Positions 9,501 through 16,764 of a stretch of DNA of 64,000 nucleotides are shown here, piece after piece. Source of the stretch: Parabacteroides sp. PF5-6 (GTDB lineage Bacteria; Bacteroidota; Bacteroidia; Bacteroidales; Tannerellaceae); the NCBI RefSeq assembly GCF_029504695.1, contig NZ_JAQFIN010000008.1, positions 62,001 through 126,000 of the forward strand. Reading direction: 5' to 3'. The position numbers and the translations under genes are program-made. How positions within the stretch are numbered: position 1 is the stretch's first letter; the number at the start of each line of letters is the position of its first letter. The notes under the pieces are model-generated. The model worked only from the letters and a program-made list of their open reading frames with translations, made no database searches and had not been told where the DNA came from.

Positions 9501-9896
9501 ATCCAGAACCCCTCCCCCGGAATCAATGGCACCGAAAAGACCGATATTCTCATCTCCCGGCCGGTTGATCCAAAGGTTTAAGATTTTATGCGCGCCCCCG
9601 TCGAAGAGACCTTTGAAACCTGTCCTCCAACCCTTGCCGATAGGCTCCCAGCCCTGGCCGGCGTTATACCCAGCACCGGCCGGCGAGAGGAATTCTTCGA
9701 GATCGATATCGCTGTTCAGCTTATAATGAGCCGTCAGGTCTTCGCGCACTTGATGGAGTTGGGAGGCATTCTCGATCAGGAAAGGATCACCTTCGATCCC
9801 TTTTCCTCCGGCGAACTGCGCGGATAATTGCATACTGATCGCCATCCAGGCGATTGCGATAAATAATAGTTTTTGCGTCATATTCTTTACATTCAT
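6507..9896 (-). CDS. Large GLUG-repeat surface protein with T9SS-like sorting domain
   Basis: A 1129-residue exported protein with a signal peptide (about 1-26). Two homologous halves (about 27-480 and 490-945) each open with GKGxxxDPFLIENA-type residues followed by many GLUG motifs (YVGGLVGxNxGxIxxC), which stack as a beta-solenoid. Then come the shared module (964-1046), a Pro/Asp linker, and a sorting-like domain (1067-1129: VRVYARDGRLTIE, YALTGQ, CPAGVYVVRLG). GLUG proteins are usually cell-surface adhesins or peptidase-associated; nothing here fixes a ligand. The duplication of a whole solenoid is clear at protein level. Confidence 0.85.
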   Translation of the reverse strand: MNVKNMTQKLLFIAIAWMAISMQLSAQFAGGKGIEGDPFLIENASQLHQVREDLTAHYKLNSDIDLEEFLSPAGAGYNAGQGWEPIGKGWRTGFKGLFDGGAHKILNLWINRPGDENIGLFGAIDSGGGVLDLTLELAASEDQPAIRGEKYVGGLAGANYGEITACHVSGTLTAGIYLGGVVGSNAGRMTTTTFSGTVMSTDLYVGGLAGSNSFSISSCSAQGQVITNGESPIIGGLVGANGTNAEITHSYASTTVETDSNSARAGGLVGRNDGILTSCYATGAVTATGNHSYVGGLIGNDEENGVLTTCYATGAVTANGPSSSAGGLIGVSEGTISNCYSTGAVTAENKYCQVGGLIGFMSGMLTDSYSLSLVKGNAEAYVGGLVGVLYKQSNQPAPIPTGCFYFKEERTNKGLWGIATIKEIPVNHGVYTPFTDEAPGLSPLTAAEMTDKTHFADWDFSTVWTLYSEENSPSFIGQQENFPVPVVLPWFPNKGSDTDPYLIYTAEDLAALRYYLNEKGEDKYFSLEEDIDLEEFLSENGDGYNAGQGWAPIGPQSDNCFRGTFRGNGRTIRNLWINRPEENQIGLFGVIALEGKIEELTLELAVSADNAALTGKQYVGGLVGTNEGTITSCRVSGVLAAKKYIGGLAGTNEGTLLSGSFSGTVKAAGMYAGGLAGVNAGAMIACVAEGKVTADGIQPIIGGLAGSNEKESVITKSAATVTVETENVTAKAGGLIGRNYGTITSSYAMGPVTANGEDSMVGGLIGYDTGAVSSCYAMGAVAANGAGSSVGGLIGLSQGILSTCYATGTVTAEGTGSQVGGLIGFLDGKIRDSYSLSLVAGNADAGSSIGGLIGVLFENADQPVPAAGCFYLKQEGANKRLWGIAATMQIEEEGMADLYTLLTDEYAGVSPLNSSRMLSQKSFTHWNFENVWTIAGGQTAPYFPWQPEPYPVPAGEEEKENQVTHTITLVVDPAIACNYAAGLFTVAEGDHLFLQFAPEDLTRTATDLLLLIDGIETPFQASADGHGGSYILSPITRDHTIEIRLREDLEPVEPTDPTGTFTPEAAVRVYARDGRLTIETPHRVSAAVYALTGQCLHRQKVCGTATFACPAGVYVVRLGQTTYKVSIGR

Positions 9897-9986
9897 TTGT
9901 TACTTCTTTTGTCTATTAGTCATTTGGCGCGACTCGGGAGGAGTCCGGATTGCAGGAGGGTCATCCCTGATTCTTTTCTTGGGCGG

Positions 9987-9994
9987 CAAAAGTA
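9987..9994 (-). promoter_or_regulatory. -7 box of the GLUG gene
   Basis: TACTTTTG on the minus strand, about 90 bases before the ATG at 9896; identical to the box of the LRR gene. Confidence 0.45.
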
Positions 9995-10014
9995 AGGGAT
10001 CAACCGCAGAATAT

Positions 10015-10077
10015 TGTCTCAATCCTCGGCAAAGATGTTCCAATCCTCGGCAAGAATGTATCAATCCTCGGCAAGGA
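10015..10077. repeat. 21-bp tandem array, 3 units, upstream of the GLUG gene
   Basis: Units start at 10015, 10036 and 10057 (core CAATCCTCGGCAA). The array begins about 20 bp upstream of the GLUG -7 box in the divergent gap before trmB. Translating it as an extension of TrmB gives meaningless MSQSSAK repeats, a reason to start trmB later. Confidence 0.85.
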
Positions 10078-10142
10078 GGGGCGAAGAACGGCAAAAAGTC
10101 AAAAAGCTCCCTTTTCATGCCAACAAAGCGAGTGAAAGCCAT

Positions 10143-10150
10143 TACCTTTG
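10143..10150 (+). promoter_or_regulatory. -7 box of trmB-mrp, nearly leaderless
   Basis: TACCTTTG ends only four bases before the ATG at 10155, so the message would have almost no leader. Confidence 0.4.
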
Positions 10151-10154
10151 CAGT

Positions 10155-10913
10155 ATGGGAAAGAATAAATTATCCAAGTTTGCAGACATGGAGGAGTATC
10201 CGCATGTCTTTCAATATCCTTTCGCGGCCTTAGAAGAAAAGGGGTTTGAGATGAAAGGGTATTGGGGTGAACAGTTCTTTAAGAACGACCATCCGATCGT
10301 ATTGGAGCTGGGCTGCGGCAAAGGGGAGTACACCGTCGGGCTGGGGAAGCTGTTCCCGGAAAAGAATTTTATCGGAGTAGATATCAAAGGCGCGCGGATG
10401 TGGAGCGGTGCCAAAGAATCGCAAGAAAAGGGCATGAACAATGTGGCGTTCCTGCGCACGAGTATCGAACTGATCAACCGGTTCTTCGCGCCCGGCGAGG
10501 TGAGTGAGATCTGGCTGACCTTCCCCGATCCGCAGATGAAGAAGGTAAACAAACGCCTGACCTCTACCCGTTTCATGCAGCTCTACCGCCAGATCCTCGT
10601 TCCCGAGGGCATCATCCACCTGAAGAGCGACAGTAATTTCATGTACACCTATACGCGGGAGATGGTGAAAGCCAACGCTTACCCTGTGCTCTTCGAGACC
10701 GACGATCTCTATCATTCCGACCTGGTGGACGAGATCCTCTCCATCCAGACCTATTACGAACAGCAGTGGCTGGAGCGCGGCTTAAACATTAAGTACATCA
10801 AATTTGTTTGTGAAGAAAGAGAAACGCTGATCGAACCCGAAGTAGAGATCGAATACGATGCCTACCGGAGTTTCAATCGCAGTAAGAGAAGCGCGTTAGC
10901 CTCAGGAAAATAG
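10155..10913 (+). CDS. trmB: tRNA (guanine-N7-)-methyltransferase
   Basis: TrmB methylates N7 of G46 in the tRNA variable loop using S-adenosylmethionine. The 252-residue product from the ATG at 10155 shows the SAM-binding motif [14 protein letters not shown], the acidic loop VDIKGARMW, and the substrate motif [15 protein letters not shown]. The reading frame stays open upstream through the 21-bp array to 10014, but that stretch encodes only repeat-derived residues. mrp follows after 16 bases, so the two are probably one transcript. Confidence 0.93.
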   Translation: MGKNKLSKFADMEEYPHVFQYPFAALEEKGFEMKGYWGEQFFKNDHPIVLELGCGKGEYTVGLGKLFPEKNFIGVDIKGARMWSGAKESQEKGMNNVAFLRTSIELINRFFAPGEVSEIWLTFPDPQMKKVNKRLTSTRFMQLYRQILVPEGIIHLKSDSNFMYTYTREMVKANAYPVLFETDDLYHSDLVDEILSIQTYYEQQWLERGLNIKYIKFVCEERETLIEPEVEIEYDAYRSFNRSKRSALASGK

Positions 10914-10929
10914 AACAAACGTTAACAAT

Positions 10930-12036
10930 ATGGCAATATATCCCAAACTTATAGAAGAAGCACTATCGAAAGTGCGTTATCCCGGCACAGGCAAAGACCT
11001 GGTATCCGCCGGCATGGTAGAAGACGATATCCGTATCGACGGTAATAAAGTAAGTTTCTCCTTGCTCTTTGAGAAGCCGAACGATCCGTTTATCAAGTCG
11101 GTCGTTAAGGCGGCCGAAACGGCGATCCTCACCTATGTAGGTCCCGAAGTGGAGATCAAAGGCAATATCCGGGCCGTCAGCAAGCAGGCGCCGCGGCCGG
11201 AGCCGGACAAGCTCCTGCCGCAGGTGAAACATATCATCGCTGTCTCTTCCGGTAAAGGGGGAGTCGGCAAGAGCACCGTGGCGGCAAACCTGGCGGTGGC
11301 TTTGGCCGGTCTGGGTTATCAGGTCGGGTTGTTGGATGCTGATATCTTCGGTCCTTCGCAGCCGAAGATGTTCCGTGTCGAAGAGGCCCGCCCGACGATG
11401 GTGGAAGTCGGCGGCCGTGAACTGATCGAACCGGCGGAGAACTATGGTGTCAAACTGCTCTCCATCGGCTTCTTTGTCAACAAAGAAGATGCCGTACTCT
11501 GGCGCGGAGCGATGGCGAGCAACGCCTTGAAGCAACTGATTGCGGATGCCAACTGGGGCGAACTGGATTATTTCCTGATCGACCTCCCGCCCGGCACGAG
11601 CGATATCCACCTGACAATGGTACAGACGTTGGCAATCACCGGCGCGGTGGTCGTCACCACGCCCCAGGAAGTCGCCCTGGCCGATGCCCGCAAAGGAATC
11701 AGTATGTTCCAGAGCGATAAGATCAACGTACCCGTCCTGGGCTTGATCGAGAATATGGCGTGGTTCACCCCTGCCGAACTGCCGCAAAATAAGTATTACC
11801 TCTTCGGCAAAGAAGGTGGCAAGCGCCTGGCAGAAGAACTGCAAGTCCCTCTTCTGGGACAAATCCCCATCGTTCAAAGTATCTGCGAAGGCGGCGACAA
11901 CGGCGCCCCCGTCGCCCTCAACCCCGACTCAATCACCGGACAAGCCTTCCGGTCTCTGGCAGAAGCTGTCACCCTTCAGATCCAAAAGAGAGAAGAAGAA
12001 CTCCCCCCGACGGCGAGGGTACAGATTAAGGGCTAA
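10930..12036 (+). CDS. mrp: Mrp/NBP35 family Fe-S cluster carrier ATPase
   Basis: A 368-residue cytosolic P-loop protein that assembles and delivers iron-sulfur clusters. Residues 1-90 form the MIP18 (FSCA/DUF59) domain. The deviant Walker A SSGKGGVGKST is near 105-115, the switch DADIFGPSQPKMF near 137, and LIDLPPGTSDIHL near 213. At the usual cluster-binding CxxC position after ENMAWF the sequence is TPAELPQNKYYLFG, so the two cysteines are absent; this seems usual in Bacteroidota but makes the carrier role less direct. The last residues (QIKG) and stop run into a 9-bp AAGGGG array. Confidence 0.9.
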   Translation: MAIYPKLIEEALSKVRYPGTGKDLVSAGMVEDDIRIDGNKVSFSLLFEKPNDPFIKSVVKAAETAILTYVGPEVEIKGNIRAVSKQAPRPEPDKLLPQVKHIIAVSSGKGGVGKSTVAANLAVALAGLGYQVGLLDADIFGPSQPKMFRVEEARPTMVEVGGRELIEPAENYGVKLLSIGFFVNKEDAVLWRGAMASNALKQLIADANWGELDYFLIDLPPGTSDIHLTMVQTLAITGAVVVTTPQEVALADARKGISMFQSDKINVPVLGLIENMAWFTPAELPQNKYYLFGKEGGKRLAEELQVPLLGQIPIVQSICEGGDNGAPVALNPDSITGQAFRSLAEAVTLQIQKREEELPPTARVQIKG

Positions 12037-12213
12037 GGGGAGTAAGGGGTCTAAGGGGCTTAAGGGGTCTAAGGGGCTTAAGGGGTCTAAGGGGCTTAAG
12101 GGGTTTAATGCCTTATTCCCCTTAAACCCCTTAAGTCCTTTAAGCCCCTTGGCCCTTAAGCCCTTAGGCTCCTTAAGCTTTAAGCCTTAAGCCCCTTAGG
12201 CTCTTTAAGCTCC
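12029..12213. repeat. 9-bp AAGGGG array with inverted arm between mrp and hutH
   Basis: About eight units of AAGGGGTCT/AAGGGGCTT at 9-bp spacing (12036-12107) face an inverted arm of CCCCTTAAG-type units (12117-12213). The two arms can pair into one long imperfect hairpin between the convergent genes. Similar arrays occur at 15706-15805, 39345-39455 and 52925-52997. Confidence 0.85.
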
Positions 12214-13707
12214 TTAAATCATATACCTCCGTAAAAACGCCACCGCCCTGTGAATCTCCGTGTACATGATGATGTCGTCTTCAACGAAAGGGACTTCTTT
12301 GCGGAAGTCTTTGAGGAATTTCTCCAGGATCGGGGAGGTCTTTGCCGGACGGCGGAAGTCGATGCCCTGTGCGGCATTCATCAACTCGACGGCCAGGATA
12401 TGATCCAGGTTATCCATGATCTTGAATAGCTTCGTGGCGGCATTGGCGCCCATGCTGACATGGTCTTCCTGCCCGTTGCTCGACACGATCGAATCGCAAC
12501 TCGCCGGGAAGCAATACATCTTATTCTGGCTCACCATGCTTGCCGAAGCGTATTGCGGGATCATAAAGCCGGAGTTCAAGCCCGGATTGGCCACCAGGAA
12601 CTCGGGCAAGCCACGCAAGCCCATGATCAACTGTGCCACGCGGCGTTCGGAGATATTACCCAGCTCGGCCAGAGCAATCGCCAGATAATCATACGCCAGT
12701 GCCAAAGGTTGGCCATGGAAGTTTCCTCCGGAGAGGATCTTGTCTTCTTCGGGGAAGATCGTCGGGTTGTCGGTCACCGAATTGATCTCGGTCAGTAAGA
12801 CACCGGAGACATACCGGATCGCATCCTTGGTCGCGCCGTGCACCTGCGGGATACAACGGAACGAATAGGGATCCTGTACATGCTCTTTCTTCCGGGCGAT
12901 CAATTCGCTGCCTTCCAACAGGCGACGGAACTCCGCGCCGGTCTCGATCTGTCCCTGATGCGGACGGATCTGTTGCAGGCAATCCATAAACGGATCGAGC
13001 AAGCCGTCGAAAGCTTCCAGCGATAACGCAGCGATCAGGTCGGCGCGCTTGGAGATATTGAAGGCGCGAAGCAAAGCAAATACCCCGTTAGCACTCATAA
13101 ACTGTGTGCCGTTCAGGAGTGCCAGCCCTTCTTTACTCTTTAGCTTCACCGGTTTCCAGGCGAACTCATCCAATACGGCGATCGCCTCCCGTTTCTTTCC
13201 TTTGTAATACACATCCCCTACTCCGATCAGTGGCAGGAACAGGTTCGCCAGCGGCGCCAGATCACCCGATGCCCCTAACGAGCCACGGTCGTACACGATC
13301 GGCAGGATATCGTTATTGAAGAAATCCAGGATCCGCTGTACGGTGATCACCTGCACGCCGCTATGTCCCAAAGACAAGGCCTGCGCTTTCAACAGCATCA
13401 TCAGGCGAACAATCACCGGACTTACTTCATCGCCCACACTGCAGGCATGGCTCTTCACCAGGTTCTCCTGCAACGTACTCAATTCATCCGGCGAGATACT
13501 TTTATTGCAAAGCGAACCGAACCCGGTCGTAATGCCATAGAGCGGACGGTCTGCCTGCTCGATCTTCTGATCCAGGTAGTTGCGGCAACGCTGGATGCGT
13601 TCCTGCACTTCCTGACTCAGTTCTAACTTCATATTTGAGCTCAGGATCCGCTCTATCCCTTCAAAGGTAAGCGGCTCCGAGCCGACGTAATACACGTTAT
13701 TTCTCAT
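12214..13707 (-). CDS. hutH: Histidine ammonia-lyase
   Basis: Deaminates L-histidine to urocanate, the first step of histidine breakdown. The 497-residue length is normal. The MIO electrophile forms from Ala146-Ser147-Gly148 in GSLGASGDLAPLA. Tyr57 in LYGITTGFG fits the catalytic tyrosine of the family, and QEDHVSMGANAA is the conserved C-terminal half motif. It is the last gene of a five-gene hut operon on the minus strand. A phenylalanine/tyrosine lyase is unlikely given the neighbours. Confidence 0.95.
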   Translation of the reverse strand: MRNNVYYVGSEPLTFEGIERILSSNMKLELSQEVQERIQRCRNYLDQKIEQADRPLYGITTGFGSLCNKSISPDELSTLQENLVKSHACSVGDEVSPVIVRLMMLLKAQALSLGHSGVQVITVQRILDFFNNDILPIVYDRGSLGASGDLAPLANLFLPLIGVGDVYYKGKKREAIAVLDEFAWKPVKLKSKEGLALLNGTQFMSANGVFALLRAFNISKRADLIAALSLEAFDGLLDPFMDCLQQIRPHQGQIETGAEFRRLLEGSELIARKKEHVQDPYSFRCIPQVHGATKDAIRYVSGVLLTEINSVTDNPTIFPEEDKILSGGNFHGQPLALAYDYLAIALAELGNISERRVAQLIMGLRGLPEFLVANPGLNSGFMIPQYASASMVSQNKMYCFPASCDSIVSSNGQEDHVSMGANAATKLFKIMDNLDHILAVELMNAAQGIDFRRPAKTSPILEKFLKDFRKEVPFVEDDIIMYTEIHRAVAFLRRYMI

Positions 13708-13790
13708 TTTCTTGAATTATGAATTATGAATTATGAATTATGAGAACAGGGTTATCTCCTTCTTCTCATAATTCATCATTCATAATTAAT
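13708..13790. repeat. AT-rich palindromic repeat between fchA and hutH
   Basis: Repeated GAATTAT units (13715-13743) face TCATAATTCAT units (13766-13786). ATGAATTATGAG pairs with CTCATAATTCAT to form a hairpin in the operon message. It reaches the fchA stop codon. Confidence 0.8.
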
Positions 13791-14414
13791 TTAAAGTTGT
13801 GTTTTAACCCAATCCAGTAGTTTCTTTTCAATCCGGATAGCTTCGGCTTCGAGGTGGTCGGCCTTCTCGGTCATGCGCTTCACGTAGGCCTCGTCTTTGA
13901 TGGAGGACAGGTTGATGCGCACGTTCAACAGAGCGCCCAGGACGCAGTTACGGGCAGACATCATCGCCACGCAGGCATCGGTCACGGCATTCTGGTTGCC
14001 TTTATGGGCGACGTAAATCACCGTTTCCATCACCTCGGCCATCTCTTCGGCTACGCGCATGGGCACGTCGGCAGCTTCTTTGGTGGCATCCTGGATCTCC
14101 TGGCTGCGCCGGGCGATTTCTTCCTCGGTCTCCTTGGGAAGCTTGAAGGCATTGAATACCCGGTTGTAGGCATCACTATCCTTATCGATATAGGTAATGA
14201 ACTTCTGCCGGATGGCTGCCGCTTCCACGGCGATAGCCTGCATCTGCCCTTCGTATTCGGCGTACTTCTTCTTGCCGATCGTCAGGTTGGCCACCATCTC
14301 CGTCAATGCGGTTGCGATAGCGCCATTCAGGGCGGCGATACTTCCCCCGCCCGGGACAGGAGTGTTCGAGGCTGTTTCAGCCAGAAAGTCTTTGATTGTC
14401 AAGTCTACTAACAT
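13791..14414 (-). CDS. fchA: Formimidoyltetrahydrofolate cyclodeaminase
   Basis: A 207-residue protein of the cyclodeaminase/cyclohydrolase family, all-helical. It converts 5-formimino-THF to 5,10-methenyl-THF and ammonia, completing the one-carbon transfer begun by FtcD. The opening TIKDFLAETASNTPVPGGGSIAALNGAIATAL contains the conserved P-G-G-G-S loop (residues about 21-26). In mammals this domain is fused to the formiminotransferase; here it is a separate gene, two positions downstream of ftcD. Confidence 0.9.
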   Translation of the reverse strand: MLVDLTIKDFLAETASNTPVPGGGSIAALNGAIATALTEMVANLTIGKKKYAEYEGQMQAIAVEAAAIRQKFITYIDKDSDAYNRVFNAFKLPKETEEEIARRSQEIQDATKEAADVPMRVAEEMAEVMETVIYVAHKGNQNAVTDACVAMMSARNCVLGALLNVRINLSSIKDEAYVKRMTEKADHLEAEAIRIEKKLLDWVKTQL

Positions 14415-14447
14415 GGTCTTTTTATAATGATTAATTATTAATGTTTA
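14415..14447. repeat. ATTAAT-type simple repeat between hutI and fchA
   Basis: ATTAATTATTAATGTTTAAT and TGATTAATT form a self-complementary AT repeat that includes the hutI stop codon. Confidence 0.7.
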
Positions 14448-15701
14448 ATGATTAATTGAAGAGAGGACTTCCCCTCGCTTGATGACTGTGTCGACGATGT
14501 TCATGCCGAAGTGATAGGGCAGGAACTTGTACGACGGGTATTGCAACAGGATCATATCGGCTTGTTTGCCTACGTCGATACTGCCGATCCGGTCGGCGCG
14601 TCCCAAGGCAGCGGCCCCGTTGAGGGTCAATGCCGTTACGGTCTCTTCGGGTGATAATTTCATATAGATACAGGCAATGGCGATCAACATCGGGATCGAT
14701 GAAGAGAAGCAACTGCCCGGATTGAGGTCGGAAGCCAATGCGACAGCGCATCCGGCATCGATCATCTCCCGTCCGCGGGCATACGGTTCTTTCAGGGAGA
14801 AAGCGGTCAGTGGCAATAAGGTAGCCACGACATCGTTCTCCGCCATCTGCCGGATGCCTTCATCCGAAGCGTGCAAGAGGTGATCGGCGCTGGTGGCTTT
14901 GAGGCGTGCCGCCAGTTCGGCTCCACCCAGGGGAACGATCTCATCGGCATGCAGTTTCAAGGCAAAACCCTGTTCGCGTGCCGCCTGCAGGAAGCGTTCG
15001 CTCTGCTCGATCGAGAACACCCCTTTCTCACAGAAGATATCACAGAAGCTCACTTGCCAGTCGGGATGGATATTCGGCAGGGCCTCGCGGATCAGGAAGT
15101 CGATAAACGCATCCGTCCGTCCGGCAAACTCGGGAGGCACGGCATGCGGCCCGAGGTAGGTCGAGACGATATCGATCGGATGGTCTTTGCGCAAGGCCGC
15201 CATCACTTGCAGTTGCAGGGCTTCCGTTTCCAGGTCTAAGCCATAACCGCTCTTGCCTTCTACGGTGGTGACGCCCATCTGCAGAAACTCATCCAGGCGG
15301 GGACGGGCAGCGGCATAGAGTGCATCGAAGCTACTGCCGCGGGTGGCCTTCATCGTATTGACGATTCCGCCGCCGCGTTCCATGATCGACATATAACTAT
15401 CGCCCCGCAGGCGCCAGGAGAATTCCTCTTCCCGGTAGCCGCCGAAGACAAAATGCGTATGACTGTCGACGAAACCGGGCAGTAACGCTTTGCCGCGGGC
15501 ATCGATCTCGGGGTAATAATCTTCCAGCTGACTAACGACTTCTTCGGTCGGGCCCACATGGGTGATCCGGCCGTTATCGATAGCCACCGCCCCGTCTTCG
15601 ATAATGCCCAAGTCGGACATTTCCCTGCCTTTCTTAGCCGCAAAGCCGGAGCAGGTGACGAGTTGGGAGATGTTTCTTATTAATAATTTGCCTTCTTTCA
15701 T
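14445..15701 (-). CDS. hutI: Imidazolonepropionase
   Basis: Hydrolyses 4-imidazolone-5-propionate to N-formiminoglutamate. The 418-residue amidohydrolase fold protein shows the metal-binding HxH at His81/His83 in PGFVDSHTHFVFGG, the substrate loop REEEFSWRLRG, a further ligand in KLHADEI (about 250), and ALASDLNPGS. The last residues (SSINH) and the stop come from an ATTAATCATTAA repeat, so the natural terminus has been rewritten. Third gene of the hut operon. Confidence 0.95.
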   Translation of the reverse strand: MKEGKLLIRNISQLVTCSGFAAKKGREMSDLGIIEDGAVAIDNGRITHVGPTEEVVSQLEDYYPEIDARGKALLPGFVDSHTHFVFGGYREEEFSWRLRGDSYMSIMERGGGIVNTMKATRGSSFDALYAAARPRLDEFLQMGVTTVEGKSGYGLDLETEALQLQVMAALRKDHPIDIVSTYLGPHAVPPEFAGRTDAFIDFLIREALPNIHPDWQVSFCDIFCEKGVFSIEQSERFLQAAREQGFALKLHADEIVPLGGAELAARLKATSADHLLHASDEGIRQMAENDVVATLLPLTAFSLKEPYARGREMIDAGCAVALASDLNPGSCFSSSIPMLIAIACIYMKLSPEETVTALTLNGAAALGRADRIGSIDVGKQADMILLQYPSYKFLPYHFGMNIVDTVIKRGEVLSSINH

Positions 15702-15705
15702 AAAG

Positions 15706-15805
15706 GGGGTAAGGGGTTTAAGGGGTCTAAGGGGTTTAAGGGGATTAAGGGAGGGAAAGGCTTTACCTTAGACCCCTTACTCCCCTTAAACTCCTTAAGC
15801 GCCTT
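15706..15805. repeat. 9-bp AAGGGG array with inverted arm between ftcD and hutI
   Basis: AAGGGGTTT/AAGGGGTCT/AAGGGGATT units at 9-bp spacing (15709-15755), a short loop, then CCCCTTA-type units (15775-15803). The arms pair into a long hairpin in the hut message. Confidence 0.85.
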
Positions 15806-15813
15806 ATACTCTT

Positions 15814-16719
15814 TTAGCCATTTAGTTTATACTCTAATACCTGATCCAACGAGAAGTTCTCCAAGCCGAGATAGTAAGAGGCACAGTCGATCAAGGCTTC
15901 CATCGGAACGAGGCCGACGATCTCACTGCCGACTACGGGCACGCCGTAGCGACGGGCTTCGATCTTGACGAGTTCGAAAGCGCGATAGATGGCGGTCTTA
16001 CTGAAGTCGGTCATATTGATCGATACCTGCGTGATGCCGCGATCGGTCAGTTCCACGCCCATCGCCTTGCAATAGCGCAGGCCTCCGCCGATGAAACGGA
16101 TCTTTTTGGCGATATCGGAAGCGATCTCCAACTTATCAGTTCCCAGGTTTACATTATAAGCAACAAGCGGCATACGGGCGCCGATGGCAACCGTTCCGGC
16201 AGTGGCATGACGTTCGGCCGGGCCGAAGTCGGGCGCCCATTCGGGTTGGCGGATCTTCTCGGCCATGCCTTCGAATTCACCTTTGCGCACGGCGGCCAGG
16301 TTCTCGCGGTGGGGCGCCGAAGCCGATTTCTCGTACAAGAAGACCGGCAGGTTGTAGCGTTCGGCCACTTCCTTGCCTACTTCTTTCGACAGGGCAATTG
16401 CCTCTTCCATCGTACATCCCCGGATGGGAATGAAAGGAACCACATCGACCGCTCCCATACGCGGGTGTTGCCCACTATGCTGTGTCAGGTCGATCAGTTC
16501 AACCGCAATACCAATGGCTTCGATCACCGCGGCCTTCAAGGCTTCCGGTTCGCCGACGGTAGTTACCACCAGGCGGTTATGATCTTCGTCGTTGCTGTAG
16601 TCCAACAGCTTCACGCCTGCCTTCCCGCGGAAAGGAGAAACGATCTTTTCTATCTTATCCCGATCGCGTCCTTCGCTGAAATTGGGGACGCATTCCATTA
16701 TTTTACTCCAAGTGCTCAT
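15814..16719 (-). CDS. ftcD: Glutamate formimidoyltransferase
   Basis: Transfers the formimino group of N-formiminoglutamate to tetrahydrofolate, releasing glutamate. The 301 residues cover just the formiminotransferase N- and C-subdomains: MECVPNFSEGRD at the start, HSGQHPRMGAVDVVPFIP (with the conserved His pair near 80-85), and GGLRYCKAMGVEL near 215. There is no fused cyclodeaminase; fchA supplies it. Second gene of the operon, 33 bases after hutU. Confidence 0.95.
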   Translation of the reverse strand: MSTWSKIMECVPNFSEGRDRDKIEKIVSPFRGKAGVKLLDYSNDEDHNRLVVTTVGEPEALKAAVIEAIGIAVELIDLTQHSGQHPRMGAVDVVPFIPIRGCTMEEAIALSKEVGKEVAERYNLPVFLYEKSASAPHRENLAAVRKGEFEGMAEKIRQPEWAPDFGPAERHATAGTVAIGARMPLVAYNVNLGTDKLEIASDIAKKIRFIGGGLRYCKAMGVELTDRGITQVSINMTDFSKTAIYRAFELVKIEARRYGVPVVGSEIVGLVPMEALIDCASYYLGLENFSLDQVLEYKLNG

Positions 16720-16735
16720 GTTATTTATATTTATA

Positions 16736-16764
16736 GTTGAAAGTTGAAACTTTCAATTTTCAAC
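16736..16764 (-). repeat. GTTGAAA hairpin between hutU and ftcD
   Basis: GTTGAAAATTGAAA and TTTCAACTTTCAAC pair at 13 of 14 positions around one base. The stop codon of hutU (TGA at 16753-16755) lies inside the hairpin. Confidence 0.8.
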
